A stretch of 64,000 bases of DNA, from the NCBI GenBank assembly GCA_934525675.1, contig CAKSZH010000012.1:25050-89049 (forward strand), given 5' to 3'. This DNA is from an uncultured Eubacteriales bacterium (GTDB lineage: Bacteria; Bacillota; Clostridia; Oscillospirales; CAG-272). How positions within the stretch are numbered: position 1 is the stretch's first letter; every line of letters begins with the position of its first letter. Made by a program: the position numbers and the translations under genes. Shown here piece by piece: positions 8,073 through 17,003 of this stretch. The notes beneath the pieces were generated by a model. That model ran no database searches, was not told the DNA's origin, and saw only the letters and a list, made by a program, of their open reading frames with translations.

Positions 8073-10448
8073 ATGGACTTTTTCCGCCGCAGACCGCTGG
8101 CGCTCGCCGGTTTTCTGTTTCTTGTCTCCTCTCTCTTCGGGTTCTTTCTTTACGGGGTGCCGAAGCTCATTCTCGCGGGCACCGTTCTTTTGCCGCTGGC
8201 GGGATACGCAGTTTATGTTCTTGTCTCCCGAAGAACGTACCTGTTCAGATCGGTATTGCGGCTTGCCCTGATCCTGGTTCCCGTGACGGTTGCCATGCTT
8301 TCGTCTTATTTTTATTTCGATCTGTACTGCGACTGCACGGAAGCTAAGTATGCGGGAACTCCCTGCGTGATCGAAGCGACCGTGACCGGGCGGAGCGGCG
8401 GCGCGTTCGGTGTTTCCTATGAGTTGGTTGCCACGCGGATCAACGGTGAGGACGTGTGTATTCCGATCCGCCTTCGGATGGACGGAGCGTGCCCGGCAGT
8501 GGTGGGAGACGGTCTGACGGTTCGTGCCACCCCGGAAGCAATCCGTTCTTTTGCGGATGACTGGACCGCTCTTTGCTCCTATATATCGGACGGATACCTG
8601 CTCGGTGTTACGGTAGACGGGGAACACGATACCGACGTGACCGTTTCGGGAACAGGGACGGACAGAGCGCAGCTTCCTGTGTCCGTCCGGGCACGCCTGC
8701 TTTTTTCGGAGGTGCGGAACCACCTGTCCCTGTACCTGTCCGATGCTGTCGGCGGGGACGAGGGGGAACTTGCCTCGGCGATCCTGCTCGGCGATCGGAG
8801 CCGGGTACCGGAATCCGTGAAGCGGGACTTCCGCCGCACCGGCGCGTCGCACCTGCTTGCGCTCAGTGGTCTGCACGTCGCACTGCTTTCCGCCATGGCG
8901 GAGTGGGTTCTGCGCCGTTTCCGCATTCCGAAACGCCCGCGGGTCACTCTGCTCGGTATTCTGATGCTCCTGTATCTTGCGCTGGTCGGGTTCCTGCCGT
9001 CCGCGGTGCGGGCGGTCTTCATGTTGCTGGTCACGTACCTCTCCTATCTGTTTGCCGAGGACAACGACATGCCGACGGCCCTGTTTTTCGCCTGTTCCCT
9101 GATCCTTCTTTTGTCACCTGCGTCGGTCTGTGACCTTTCCTTCTGGATGTCTTTTGCCGCCACCTTCGGGATCGTTGCGCTTTATGCTCCCATGGAGCGG
9201 CTGATCCGGGAAAGAAGAAAAAACGGGGCAAAAGCGGAGAAACGCCCGGTAGTCGCCGCGCTTAGGCGGTTCGGCATGGGGATTGTTACCTCCGTAGCCG
9301 TCAGTGTTGCCGCGTCGGTTGCGATCAGCGTGCCGCTCTGCCTCATTTCCGATGAAATGCCGCTTCTCTCGCCGCTTGTCACCTGGCTTCTCGTGCCGGC
9401 GGTGACGGTTCTTTTGATTCTTGCCATTCTGACGCTGCTTTGTGCGTATATCCCGCTTTTCTCAGCCTTTTTTCCGGATCTGCTTCACGTGGTCGGGAAA
9501 TATATGCTGTTTGTCACCTCCCGCCTTTCACGGCTGTCCGGAATCACTGTGTCTCTGACGCATCCCGCCATTCCGTACGTGCTGGCGGGAATGACGATCT
9601 GCCTGCTCGTGCTGTTGTTCCTCCGTTTTCGGCACAAGTGGCTGATTGTGCTTCCGCCGGTTGCCGCCGCGTTGGTGATTGCGGTCACAATCGGCGTTTC
9701 GTCTTACGCAGAACGCGGCGTGATCCGTATGACCTACCTGCAAATGGGCAGTAACAGTGAACAGTTGATCTTTACCGGGGACGAGGGTGCCGTGATTGTG
9801 GACTTTTCGGACGGCTTTTTCTCACGCTTCCGCGTGTCGGCAAAAGTGGTCAGCCGCGCCGGATACCCGGAAATCCGCGCGGTGGTATTGACGCATTATC
9901 ATCAGGCGCATACCTCCGGTGTGACCTCGCTCATGAACAGTACATATGTGCGGGAACTCTGGCTTCCGTATCCGGAAACCGAACGGGATTATGCCGTCAT
10001 GAACCGTCTCGTGCGGGACGCGTACCGCTCTGGCGTGTCCGTGCGGCTGTACCGGAACGGGGAAGAGATGACCTGGTTTTCTGATTGCCATGCGGTGATT
10101 TCCAAAGGACGTATCAAACGTTCGGCGCAGGAGACGTTCCTCATGACGCTTTCGTCGGGCAACAAGTCCCTGGTTTATTTCGGCGGAGCGGTTCAGGAAA
10201 GCAGTCTTGCCCCGGCGGCGGAAGCCGCCGCGCGTGCGGGAGATATTGTTCTGTTCGGGGTACACGGTCCCCTCATCGGGAAGATCCCCTTCCGGGCGGA
10301 AAGCGTTCTCGGGCACGCGGAAACGATTCTTTTTGCAAACGATGCCGTGCTTTCCATGGTCTCTTTTGACTCCTGTCCAAAGGAGGAGAACACGTCCTCC
10401 GGACTTCTGAAAAATGTGCGCGTGTGGAGCGGGATTTTCCGCCCGTGA
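8073..10448 (+). CDS. comEC: ComEC/Rec2 DNA-uptake channel protein
   Basis: Membrane channel that takes single-stranded DNA into the cell. 791 residues in the ComEC order: N-terminal helices and soluble DUF4131-like domain (about 1-220), competence core with HLLALSGLHVALL near 265, a polytopic stretch (about 285-560), and a C-terminal metallo-beta-lactamase-like domain. In that last domain the metal motif HxHxDH reads HYHQAH, with Ala for the key Asp, so metal binding or nuclease activity is doubtful. GGGAGGGG precedes ATG 8073. comEA is not beside it. Many Clostridia carry comEC without proven competence. Confidence 0.92.
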   Translation: MDFFRRRPLALAGFLFLVSSLFGFFLYGVPKLILAGTVLLPLAGYAVYVLVSRRTYLFRSVLRLALILVPVTVAMLSSYFYFDLYCDCTEAKYAGTPCVIEATVTGRSGGAFGVSYELVATRINGEDVCIPIRLRMDGACPAVVGDGLTVRATPEAIRSFADDWTALCSYISDGYLLGVTVDGEHDTDVTVSGTGTDRAQLPVSVRARLLFSEVRNHLSLYLSDAVGGDEGELASAILLGDRSRVPESVKRDFRRTGASHLLALSGLHVALLSAMAEWVLRRFRIPKRPRVTLLGILMLLYLALVGFLPSAVRAVFMLLVTYLSYLFAEDNDMPTALFFACSLILLLSPASVCDLSFWMSFAATFGIVALYAPMERLIRERRKNGAKAEKRPVVAALRRFGMGIVTSVAVSVAASVAISVPLCLISDEMPLLSPLVTWLLVPAVTVLLILAILTLLCAYIPLFSAFFPDLLHVVGKYMLFVTSRLSRLSGITVSLTHPAIPYVLAGMTICLLVLLFLRFRHKWLIVLPPVAAALVIAVTIGVSSYAERGVIRMTYLQMGSNSEQLIFTGDEGAVIVDFSDGFFSRFRVSAKVVSRAGYPEIRAVVLTHYHQAHTSGVTSLMNSTYVRELWLPYPETERDYAVMNRLVRDAYRSGVSVRLYRNGEEMTWFSDCHAVISKGRIKRSAQETFLMTLSSGNKSLVYFGGAVQESSLAPAAEAAARAGDIVLFGVHGPLIGKIPFRAESVLGHAETILFANDAVLSMVSFDSCPKEENTSSGLLKNVRVWSGIFRP

Positions 10449-10452
10449 GAGC

Positions 10453-10480
10453 ACCAAGCGGACTGACGTTTCATATTCTG
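10453..10480 (+). promoter_or_regulatory. Possible late-sporulation (sigma-K-like) promoter for dpaAB
   Basis: AC (10453-10454), 17 bases, CATATTCTG (10472-10480) resembles AC-N17-CATAnnnTA with one mismatch. No sigma-A promoter is visible in the 65-base gap. The boxes are short, so chance matches are common. Confidence 0.3.
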
Positions 10481-10513
10481 TAGTATGATGAATCCTACGG
10501 AAGGAATGAACTG

Positions 10514-11431
10514 ATGAACGATCATAAGATAAAGCTTGCCGTCCTCGGCGGAGACAGGCGGCAGATCGCGCTTGCCGGGCGGCTCTCAGAGTGCGGATAT
10601 GCCGTTGACCTCTGGGGAATCGGTGAAGAATATTTCAAGGAATCCGGAAAGGAGGTCACGCTCCGCTCCGGCTGGCAGGAGGCTGTGGACGGCGCCTCCG
10701 CCGTGATCCTGCCGCTCCCGGTCTCGTCCGACGGGGTGCGCCTGCACACTCCGATGAAGGAGGGGAACGGGCTTCGCCTGACCGTTCTGTTTGACCGGAT
10801 CGGCGGGAGTGTTCCCGTGTTCGGCGGAAGATGCTCGCCGATGGTCAAGAGTGCGGCGGAAAGCCGCGGGGTGAAACTCGGCGATTACTTTGACAGCGAA
10901 GAACTTCAGATCCGCAATGCGGTGCCGACTGCCGAGGGGGCGATTGCAATCGCCATGAATGAATTGCCCGTCACGGTGGATTCCTGCCGGGCGGCGGTCG
11001 TGGGATACGGCCGGGTCGGACATGTGCTTGCGGATAAATTAAAACTGCTCGGTGCAGATGTGACGGTCGCCGCCCGTCGGAAGTCCGATCTCGCGGTTGC
11101 GAAGAACCATGGACTTGTGCCGCTCAGGATTACCTACCGGGACGGCGTGTCGTCTCTTTCCGGGCTGACGGACGGATATGACGTCATCTTCAACACGGTG
11201 CCGTACTGGCTGTTTGACGCGGGACTTGCGGGACGGATCAACCGTCGCACGCTGTTTGTCGATCTTGCGTCGGCGCCCGGCGGGATCGACGTGCGCGCCG
11301 CCAAGGAACACGGGGTACACGTGATCTGGGCGCTGTCCCTGCCGGGAAAATGTGCGCCGGATACCGCGGGACAGATCATCGCGGATACGCTTCTTTCGGA
11401 ATATCTCCCGGAAGGGGGTAAGGGGCGTTGA
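10514..11431 (+). CDS. dpaA: Dipicolinate synthase subunit A
   Basis: With DpaB it oxidises dihydrodipicolinate to dipicolinic acid, the calcium chelator of the spore core. 305 residues. The N-terminal domain begins KLAVLGGDRRQIALAGRL. The C-terminal Rossmann domain has the nucleotide loop VVGYGRVGHVLADKL near 163-177 and then FVDLASAPGGID and SLPGKCAPDTAG, all typical of DpaA/SpoVFA. GGAAGGAATGAACTG precedes ATG 10514. It overlaps dpaB by four bases. In B. subtilis this operon is made in the mother cell under sigma-K. Confidence 0.95.
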   Translation: MNDHKIKLAVLGGDRRQIALAGRLSECGYAVDLWGIGEEYFKESGKEVTLRSGWQEAVDGASAVILPLPVSSDGVRLHTPMKEGNGLRLTVLFDRIGGSVPVFGGRCSPMVKSAAESRGVKLGDYFDSEELQIRNAVPTAEGAIAIAMNELPVTVDSCRAAVVGYGRVGHVLADKLKLLGADVTVAARRKSDLAVAKNHGLVPLRITYRDGVSSLSGLTDGYDVIFNTVPYWLFDAGLAGRINRRTLFVDLASAPGGIDVRAAKEHGVHVIWALSLPGKCAPDTAGQIIADTLLSEYLPEGGKGR

Positions 11432-11988
11432 TCGGTTTTGCCATGTGCGGTTCCTTCTGCACGCACAAACGCGCCCTGGAGGCGCTCGGAGGATTACTTG
11501 AGGAAGGGTACGAGGTGCTTCCCGTTTTCAGCGAATCCGTTTTTGAGACGGATACCCGGTTCGGCAGAGCAGAGGACCGTTTCCGTGAGGTCACGGCGCT
11601 TTGCGGCAGAGAACCGATCCACACCGTAGTCGATGCGGAACCGCTCGGTCCTGCGGTGCATCTGGATGCGCTTCTGATTTGTCCCTGTACCGGCAACACG
11701 CTTGCCAAAATTGCAAGCGGCATTACCGACGGGGCAGTTCCGATGGCGGCGAAAGCGCACCTCCGGAGCGATCGCCCGCTTGTGATCGCGCTTGCCACCA
11801 ATGACGCACTGTCTGCAAACCTTGGCAACATTGCGACGCTCCTCTCACGGAAAAACGTTTATTTTGTGCCGATGTCGGAGGACGATCCCGTAGGAAAGCC
11901 TCACTCGCTGGTCGCGGATTTTACACTGGCTTCCGATACGCTCAAATACGCCCTTGCCGGGAAACAGTACCCACGGGTGTTCCGGTAA
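11428..11988 (+). CDS. dpaB: Dipicolinate synthase subunit B
   Basis: Flavoprotein-fold partner of DpaA, 186 residues. Family features are MCGSFCTHKRALEAL near the start, ICPCTGNTLAKIASGITD in the middle and ALATNDALSANLGNI toward the end. The start is the rare TTG at 11428, inside TTGA that also supplies the dpaA stop, preceded by GGAAGGGGGTAAGG. This predicts translational coupling and equal subunit amounts. Confidence 0.94.
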   Translation: MIGFAMCGSFCTHKRALEALGGLLEEGYEVLPVFSESVFETDTRFGRAEDRFREVTALCGREPIHTVVDAEPLGPAVHLDALLICPCTGNTLAKIASGITDGAVPMAAKAHLRSDRPLVIALATNDALSANLGNIATLLSRKNVYFVPMSEDDPVGKPHSLVADFTLASDTLKYALAGKQYPRVFR

Positions 11989-12069
11989 GGCTTGCGCAAC
12001 GTCCGGGGAGTATCCGGAAGCCGCGCCGCTTTCTTTCGGATGTCCCGCTGCTTTTGCTTTGATTGCTTT

Positions 12070-12094
12070 GAGCCGCCCTCCGGGGCGGCTCTTT
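12070..12094 (+). terminator. Terminator after dpaB
   Basis: 9-base-pair stem (12070-12078 with 12083-12091), TCCG loop, TTT. It lies about 80 bases past dpaB. Confidence 0.7.
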
Positions 12095-12209
12095 CTGTAT
12101 TCGGGTGACCGCGCCACTGACGGAGGAGGGCGCTTTGGGGTCAGAACGATGGGAAGATATAAAAAAGACACACAGCTATTTACTTTTTTGCTTTTCTTTC
12201 CGGATTATC

Positions 12210-12238
12210 TTGAAAAGCGGACAGAAACATGGTAAAAT
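12210..12238 (+). promoter_or_regulatory. Promoter for the lipoprotein-rhaB pair
   Basis: TTGAAA (12210-12215), 17 bases, TAAAAT (12233-12238). Confidence 0.7.
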
Positions 12239-12284
12239 AAACAAACAAGTGATACCATAAGACAAAAACCGAAAGGAAACCCGA

Positions 12285-13883
12285 ATGAAAAAACATGCGA
12301 TCCGTATACTTGCCCTCTTGCTTATTTCCTGCGTGCTGTTTTCCTGCGCGCCCGCGGTCACTCCCGGGGACAAGGACTCCGGCGGAACTTCGACCGGATC
12401 CGTGACCTCTGCCGAAACGGAATCCGCAACCGAGTCTTTCACGGATGCCGGGGCGGAAACCGATACAGAACCAGATACGGAACCCGGCACAGAAACCGGT
12501 ACAGAATCCGACACAGAATCCGATACAGAATCCGATACAGAATCCGACACAGAATCCGATACAGAATCCAGTACGGAGCCTGAAACCGATTCGCCCGCGC
12601 CGCCTCTTTCGGAAGAAGAGCGCATCCGGTATCTCTATGAACATACCGAAACCATCGAGCAGCGCGTGATCGCCTGGGGAATCGTCCACGATCCGGAGCT
12701 GTACGAAACGTTTTTCAAGTTGTTGCTGGACGCCGGGATCAACACGGCGCTTGTGGACGACGAGTATTACGGCAGCGCCGGCAAGCTTTGCTCGGTCGCA
12801 GAAGCGGCGGATGCAACGGGTATGAAGCTGTACATCAACACGTTCGGGGACGACGGCGCCGAGATTGCGGCAAAGTTGGATTATGTTCTGGACTATGAGT
12901 CGATTGCCGGTATTTATCTTTGCGATGAACCCATTCCGTCCAGATTCGAAAGCCTCGGCGAATCCATAAAAAAGCTCTATGAACGGTTGCCCGAGGCCAA
13001 ACAGTGGCCGATCGGCGCCAACCTCTTTCCCGCGGTTGCCCTGGGGGGCGGGGACAGTAATTACCGTATCACCCAGGAGTATCTGAGCATCGTCAATCCC
13101 AGCTTTCTGTGTTGGGATTTCTATCCGTTCTCCTCGCAGACTTCCAAGAACAGCCGGTTCCCGACGTATCTTGCAAATATGCTTCAGATGCAGATCCTTG
13201 CGGGCGATGCGGGTATTCCGCTCTACACTTTCATTCAGACCTGCCGGATCAACAATCAGGAAACGCCTTCAACAGAGCAACTACGTCTTCTGATGCATTC
13301 CGCCCTTGCGTTCGGCACGGAGTCCCTGTTGCTCTTCATGGTCGGACAGCACGGCGAGGATGAGCCGTACACAGGTGCTTACGAAACCTTCAGTTATCTG
13401 ATTTCGAAGGATTGCACCGAGCTGACCGATGCCTACTACCGCCTTGCGGATGTTCTGACCGGGATTCACGCGATGAAGGGGATTTATCTGAACTACAAAT
13501 TTCTGTTCGCAAGTTGTGAACTTTGCCCGGAGTTAAAGCGTTTGGCGAATGAATACCGCCTCTATCCCGCCATTTCTTCCGAATACGGAGCATATACCGG
13601 AATCACCGGCGAGTACGACGGTGCAAGAGCCGTTGTCGGATACTTTACCAAAGACGAGGACGCGGGAGACGATGCGATTTATGTCGTCAACGCCGATTAT
13701 ACTTTTCAGGGGAATGAGACGTCCTTCACCCTGCATTTTTCGGAGGAACAGACCTATCAGATCTGGGGTAGCAACGGGTTGGAAGCGATCGGGAGCGGTA
13801 CCGAGATTACTCTCGACATCCTGCCGGGCGACGGAAAATTCGTGGTGCTGAACGCGGACAATTCCGTTCCGGAACAGCCCTGA
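12285..13883 (+). CDS. Surface lipoprotein with acidic repeat linker and glycosidase-like TIM-barrel domain
   Basis: 532 residues. A lipoprotein signal peptide ends at LFS-C21. Residues 59-101 are a low-complexity linker of DTE/DTES units that would hold the domain off the membrane. From about 108 an alpha/beta domain follows with features of glycosidase barrels: WGIVHDPELYETFF, a strand ending in IYLCDEPIP (possible acid residue), CWDFYPF, and a C-terminal beta domain after 430. I do not recognise a precise family; it recalls DUF4434 or GH42-like barrels. rhaB follows after 38 bases, probably on the same transcript, so a role in releasing or sensing rhamnose-containing glycans is plausible but inferred. 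Confidence 0.7.
   Translation: MKKHAIRILALLLISCVLFSCAPAVTPGDKDSGGTSTGSVTSAETESATESFTDAGAETDTEPDTEPGTETGTESDTESDTESDTESDTESDTESSTEPETDSPAPPLSEEERIRYLYEHTETIEQRVIAWGIVHDPELYETFFKLLLDAGINTALVDDEYYGSAGKLCSVAEAADATGMKLYINTFGDDGAEIAAKLDYVLDYESIAGIYLCDEPIPSRFESLGESIKKLYERLPEAKQWPIGANLFPAVALGGGDSNYRITQEYLSIVNPSFLCWDFYPFSSQTSKNSRFPTYLANMLQMQILAGDAGIPLYTFIQTCRINNQETPSTEQLRLLMHSALAFGTESLLLFMVGQHGEDEPYTGAYETFSYLISKDCTELTDAYYRLADVLTGIHAMKGIYLNYKFLFASCELCPELKRLANEYRLYPAISSEYGAYTGITGEYDGARAVVGYFTKDEDAGDDAIYVVNADYTFQGNETSFTLHFSEEQTYQIWGSNGLEAIGSGTEITLDILPGDGKFVVLNADNSVPEQP
12459..12587 (+). repeat. Tandem repeat encoding the DTES linker
   Basis: Imperfect 12-base units (ACAGAATCCGAT and variants) encode residues about 59-101. 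The densest part is five S-D-T-E units. Such in-frame repeats can change copy number by slippage. Confidence 0.85.
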
Positions 13884-13921
13884 CTCCCGTAATCGAAACT
13901 ATACATAAGGAGAATATAACA

Positions 13922-15394
13922 ATGGCAGAACTGAAAATGCTTGCGATTGACCTCGGCGCGTCCAGCGGACGCGGGATCGTCGGAAGCTTTGACGGCAAGA
14001 AACTGGCGCTACGGGAGAATCATCGGTTTTCCAACGATCCCGTTATGGTCAACGGTCGTTTTACCTGGGACATTCTGCGGATTTTCTTTGAGATCAAGCA
14101 GTCGATCTCCAAGACCGTGCTTGCCGGGGACGATGTGACCAGCATGGGCATTGATACCTGGGGCGTTGACTACGGACTTTTGGACAAGGGCGGCAGACTG
14201 CTTGCGAATCCGACTCATTACCGCGATACCCGCACGGTCGGGATTGAAGAGTATGTGGACAAAACCGTTCCGCTCTCCGAGATCTACCGCGTTGCCGGTA
14301 TTCAGTCGATGGAGTTCAACACGCTCTATCAGCTCGCGGCGGAAAAACGCGATAACCCGGACCTGCTTGCCGTTTCCGCGCGTCTGCTCAATACCCCCGA
14401 CCTGCTCAACTATTTTCTGACCGGTGAGATGGCCAATGAATATACCATTGTTTCGACCGGCGCTCTGCTTGACGCAAAGAAGCGTGACTATGCCTTTGAC
14501 CTCATGGACCGGCTCGGTATCCCGAAGCATCTGTTCGGAAAGCTGGTTCAGCCCGGCAACTGCCTTGGTAAGCTGCTCCCGCAGATCACGGAGGAGGTCG
14601 GAAAGAACCGGATCCGTGTCGTCAATGTCGCATCTCACGATACCGCTTCCGCCGTAATTGCCGTGCCGAGCCGCAAAGAGGATTTCGTGTTCATCAGCAG
14701 CGGTACCTGGTCGCTGATGGGAACCGAACTTCGGGAGCCGCTCATCAACGAGCAGTCGCGCGCCATGAACTTCACCAATGAGGGTGGTGCGATGGGGACC
14801 ATCCGTTTCCTCAAAAATATCATGGGTCTCTGGATCCTTCAGGAATCCAGACGTCAGTGGAAGCGGGAAGGAAGCGAGTATTCTTTTGCGCAGTTGGAGC
14901 AGTGGGCAAAAGAAGCCAAGCCCTTCCGCTCGCTCATCAATCCCGACGACGCGACCTTCAATACGCCCGGTAATATGCCCGAAAGGATCCGCGAGTTCTG
15001 CCGCAAAACCGCTCAGCCGGTTCCGGAGAGCGTCGGAGAGGTGGTGCGTTGCATTTATGAGAGCCTTGCCCTCAAGTACCGCATGACGGTCGAAAGCATT
15101 GAATCGCTTCAGAACCGCAAGGTCAGCGTCATCAATGTGGTCGGCGGAGGAACCAAGGATCACTTCCTCAGCCAGATGACCGCAGATGCCTGCGGAAAGC
15201 ACGTGACCGCCGGGCCCGAAGAGGCAACCGCGATCGGTAACCTTATGATGCAGGCAATCGCCGCCGGCGAGGTAAAGGATCTCGGCGAGGCAAGGGAAGT
15301 GGTTGCCGCTTCCTTCGATCCCAAGGAGTACGAACCGTGCACCGACCGCGCCGCATGGGACGATGCGTTCGGCAGATTCCAGGCAATCTGTTGA
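13922..15394 (+). CDS. rhaB: Rhamnulokinase
   Basis: FGGY sugar kinase that phosphorylates L-rhamnulose, the second step of rhamnose breakdown. 490 residues. The ATP site starts AIDLGASSGRGIVGSFDG (8-25). Other family marks are GIDTWGVDYGLLD, THYRDTRT, NVASHDTASAV, FISSGTWSLMGTE and the C-terminal VVGGGTKDHFLSQMTAD, which favour rhamnulokinase over other FGGY kinases. AAGGAGAATATAACA precedes ATG 13922. The isomerase rhaA is 2.4 kb downstream on the other strand; the aldolase is not in the window. Confidence 0.94.
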   Translation: MAELKMLAIDLGASSGRGIVGSFDGKKLALRENHRFSNDPVMVNGRFTWDILRIFFEIKQSISKTVLAGDDVTSMGIDTWGVDYGLLDKGGRLLANPTHYRDTRTVGIEEYVDKTVPLSEIYRVAGIQSMEFNTLYQLAAEKRDNPDLLAVSARLLNTPDLLNYFLTGEMANEYTIVSTGALLDAKKRDYAFDLMDRLGIPKHLFGKLVQPGNCLGKLLPQITEEVGKNRIRVVNVASHDTASAVIAVPSRKEDFVFISSGTWSLMGTELREPLINEQSRAMNFTNEGGAMGTIRFLKNIMGLWILQESRRQWKREGSEYSFAQLEQWAKEAKPFRSLINPDDATFNTPGNMPERIREFCRKTAQPVPESVGEVVRCIYESLALKYRMTVESIESLQNRKVSVINVVGGGTKDHFLSQMTADACGKHVTAGPEEATAIGNLMMQAIAAGEVKDLGEAREVVAASFDPKEYEPCTDRAAWDDAFGRFQAIC

Positions 15395-15483
15395 CGAAAT
15401 TTGTCACATTTCACAAACCGGTTGCACGGGACTAACCGCGATTTGACAAGGACGAAAAAAGTGACACTTCTCCGAAAAAAAGG

Positions 15484-15512
15484 TTGAATCAGCGAAGACG
15501 GTGTGATATAAT
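15484..15512 (+). promoter_or_regulatory. Promoter for the PRPP synthetase gene
   Basis: TTGAAT (15484-15489), 17 bases, TATAAT (15507-15512). Confidence 0.75.
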
Positions 15513-15568
15513 AAAAACGTATGACGGTTTTTGCCGTCGGATGAAAACAAAATATTCTGGAGGGACTT

Positions 15569-16714
15569 ATGAAGGATACTCAGTGGGGTGAACTCAGCGT
15601 CATCGGCATGAAGGGCTGCGAACAGTTTGCATCGCAGGTGGATTATTACCTGAAGGACTGGAGAAGACACGGCGGTGAGGAGAGCTTCCTTGCTTCTGTG
15701 GAGTGCCCGAGATTTGCGACCGGTGAGGCGAAAGGCCTCCTGCGTCAGTCCATGCGCGGACACGATGTGTACATCATCTGTGACACCTTCAATTACGGTG
15801 TGACCTACAAAATGTACGGGCGGGAAGTCCCGATGAGCCCGGATGACCATTATGCTGACCTTAAGCGTATCATTGCCGCAATGGCAGGCAAGGCAAGACG
15901 GATCAACGTCATCATGCCGATGCTCTACGAGGGCAGACAGCATAAGAGAAGCTCCCGCGAGTCGCTTGACTGCGCTCTCATGCTTCAGGAACTGGTTTCC
16001 ATGGGCGTTTCCAACATCATTACGTTTGACGCGCATGATTCGAGAATCTCCAACGCGATCCCACTTGCCGGCTTTGACAATGTGCGACCCACCTATCAGA
16101 TGATCAAGTCGCTCGTGAAAGTCGTTCCCGATGTGGTACTCGACAAGGACAACCTCATGATTATCTCCCCCGATGAGGGCGCCATGGCGCGTTGCATTTA
16201 TTATTCCTCCGTGCTGGGGCTGGATATCGGTATGTTCTACAAACGCCGTAATTATGCGGTGGTCGTCAACGGTCGTAATCCGATTGAAGCGCACGAGTAC
16301 CTCGGTCAGGATCTCAACGGTAAAGACGCCATCATTGTGGACGATATGATTTCCTCCGGTGAATCCATGCTGGACGTGGCAAAGCAGGTCAAGACCAAGG
16401 GCGCGAAGCGTATCTTCTGCTTTGCAACCTTCGGACTTTTCACCGACGGTCTCGACAAGTTCGACAAAGCGCACGCAGACGGCATCTTCGATAAGGTGTT
16501 CTCCACGAACCTTGTGTACCGTACCCCCGAGCTCCTCTCCCGCGACTGGTTTGTCAGTGTCAATATGTGCAAGTTTGTGTCTTATATCATTGATACCCTG
16601 AACCATGACGACACCATCAGCACTCTGCTCGATCCCGTCAAGCGGATTCACACGCTGGTGGAAAAGCACAAAGCGGAGATGGGCGGACAGATTCAGATGT
16701 CCTTTGAGGACTGA
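15569..16714 (+). CDS. prs: Ribose-phosphate pyrophosphokinase, long divergent form
   Basis: Makes PRPP from ribose 5-phosphate and ATP for nucleotide, NAD, His and Trp synthesis. 381 residues, against about 315 for the classical enzyme. The PRPP loop VDDMISSGESML (near 256-267) and the flexible-loop region YEGRQHKRSSRES (near 119-131) are clear, as is FDAHDSRISNA. The extra length lies at the N-terminus and in the C-terminal part after FGLFTDGLDKFDK. This long type is common in Lachnospiraceae-like Clostridia. TGGAGGGACTT precedes ATG 15569. Confidence 0.9.
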   Translation: MKDTQWGELSVIGMKGCEQFASQVDYYLKDWRRHGGEESFLASVECPRFATGEAKGLLRQSMRGHDVYIICDTFNYGVTYKMYGREVPMSPDDHYADLKRIIAAMAGKARRINVIMPMLYEGRQHKRSSRESLDCALMLQELVSMGVSNIITFDAHDSRISNAIPLAGFDNVRPTYQMIKSLVKVVPDVVLDKDNLMIISPDEGAMARCIYYSSVLGLDIGMFYKRRNYAVVVNGRNPIEAHEYLGQDLNGKDAIIVDDMISSGESMLDVAKQVKTKGAKRIFCFATFGLFTDGLDKFDKAHADGIFDKVFSTNLVYRTPELLSRDWFVSVNMCKFVSYIIDTLNHDDTISTLLDPVKRIHTLVEKHKAEMGGQIQMSFED

Positions 16715-16945
16715 CATCCCGGACCGCTGGTGTCTGCTTCTGACTGAAGCCTGTCGTCCCGGTCCGGTGCGGGCGGATGCCGCACGCCGGAATGCCGAAG
16801 AGCGTTGCTGACCGTCGGTGTTCGGCGACAGACAGAATTTGTGATACGTATATGGATCCGCGGAATGGTTTATCTGTTCCGGCGGATGATCCGGTTTTGA
16901 CCGCATGGTGCCAGGGACAGCCATTGACGGTGACCATTTGGCAGG
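16715..16945. other. Unassigned spacer between prs and radC
   Basis: No frame with a ribosome site and no recognisable RNA. It ends at a palindromic terminator and a second small hairpin (TCAATGA/TCATTGA at 16972-16991) that abuts the radC ribosome binding site. Confidence 0.5.
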
Positions 16946-16970
16946 AAAGGCGGTTTTCGAACCGCCTTTT
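16946..16970 (+). terminator. Terminator upstream of radC
   Basis: 10-base-pair stem (16946-16955 with 16960-16969), TTCG loop and T run. It probably ends the prs transcript. Confidence 0.8.
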
Positions 16971-17003
16971 CTCAATGACTTTTTTCATTGAAAGGAGAAG
17001 ACT

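Noticed and set aside
12176..12689. Two long minus-strand frames rich in Ser-Asp-Val or Gly-Phe-Cys repeats
   Set aside because: They are antisense shadows of the DTES linker in the lipoprotein. No ribosome site, and periodicity comes from the repeat.
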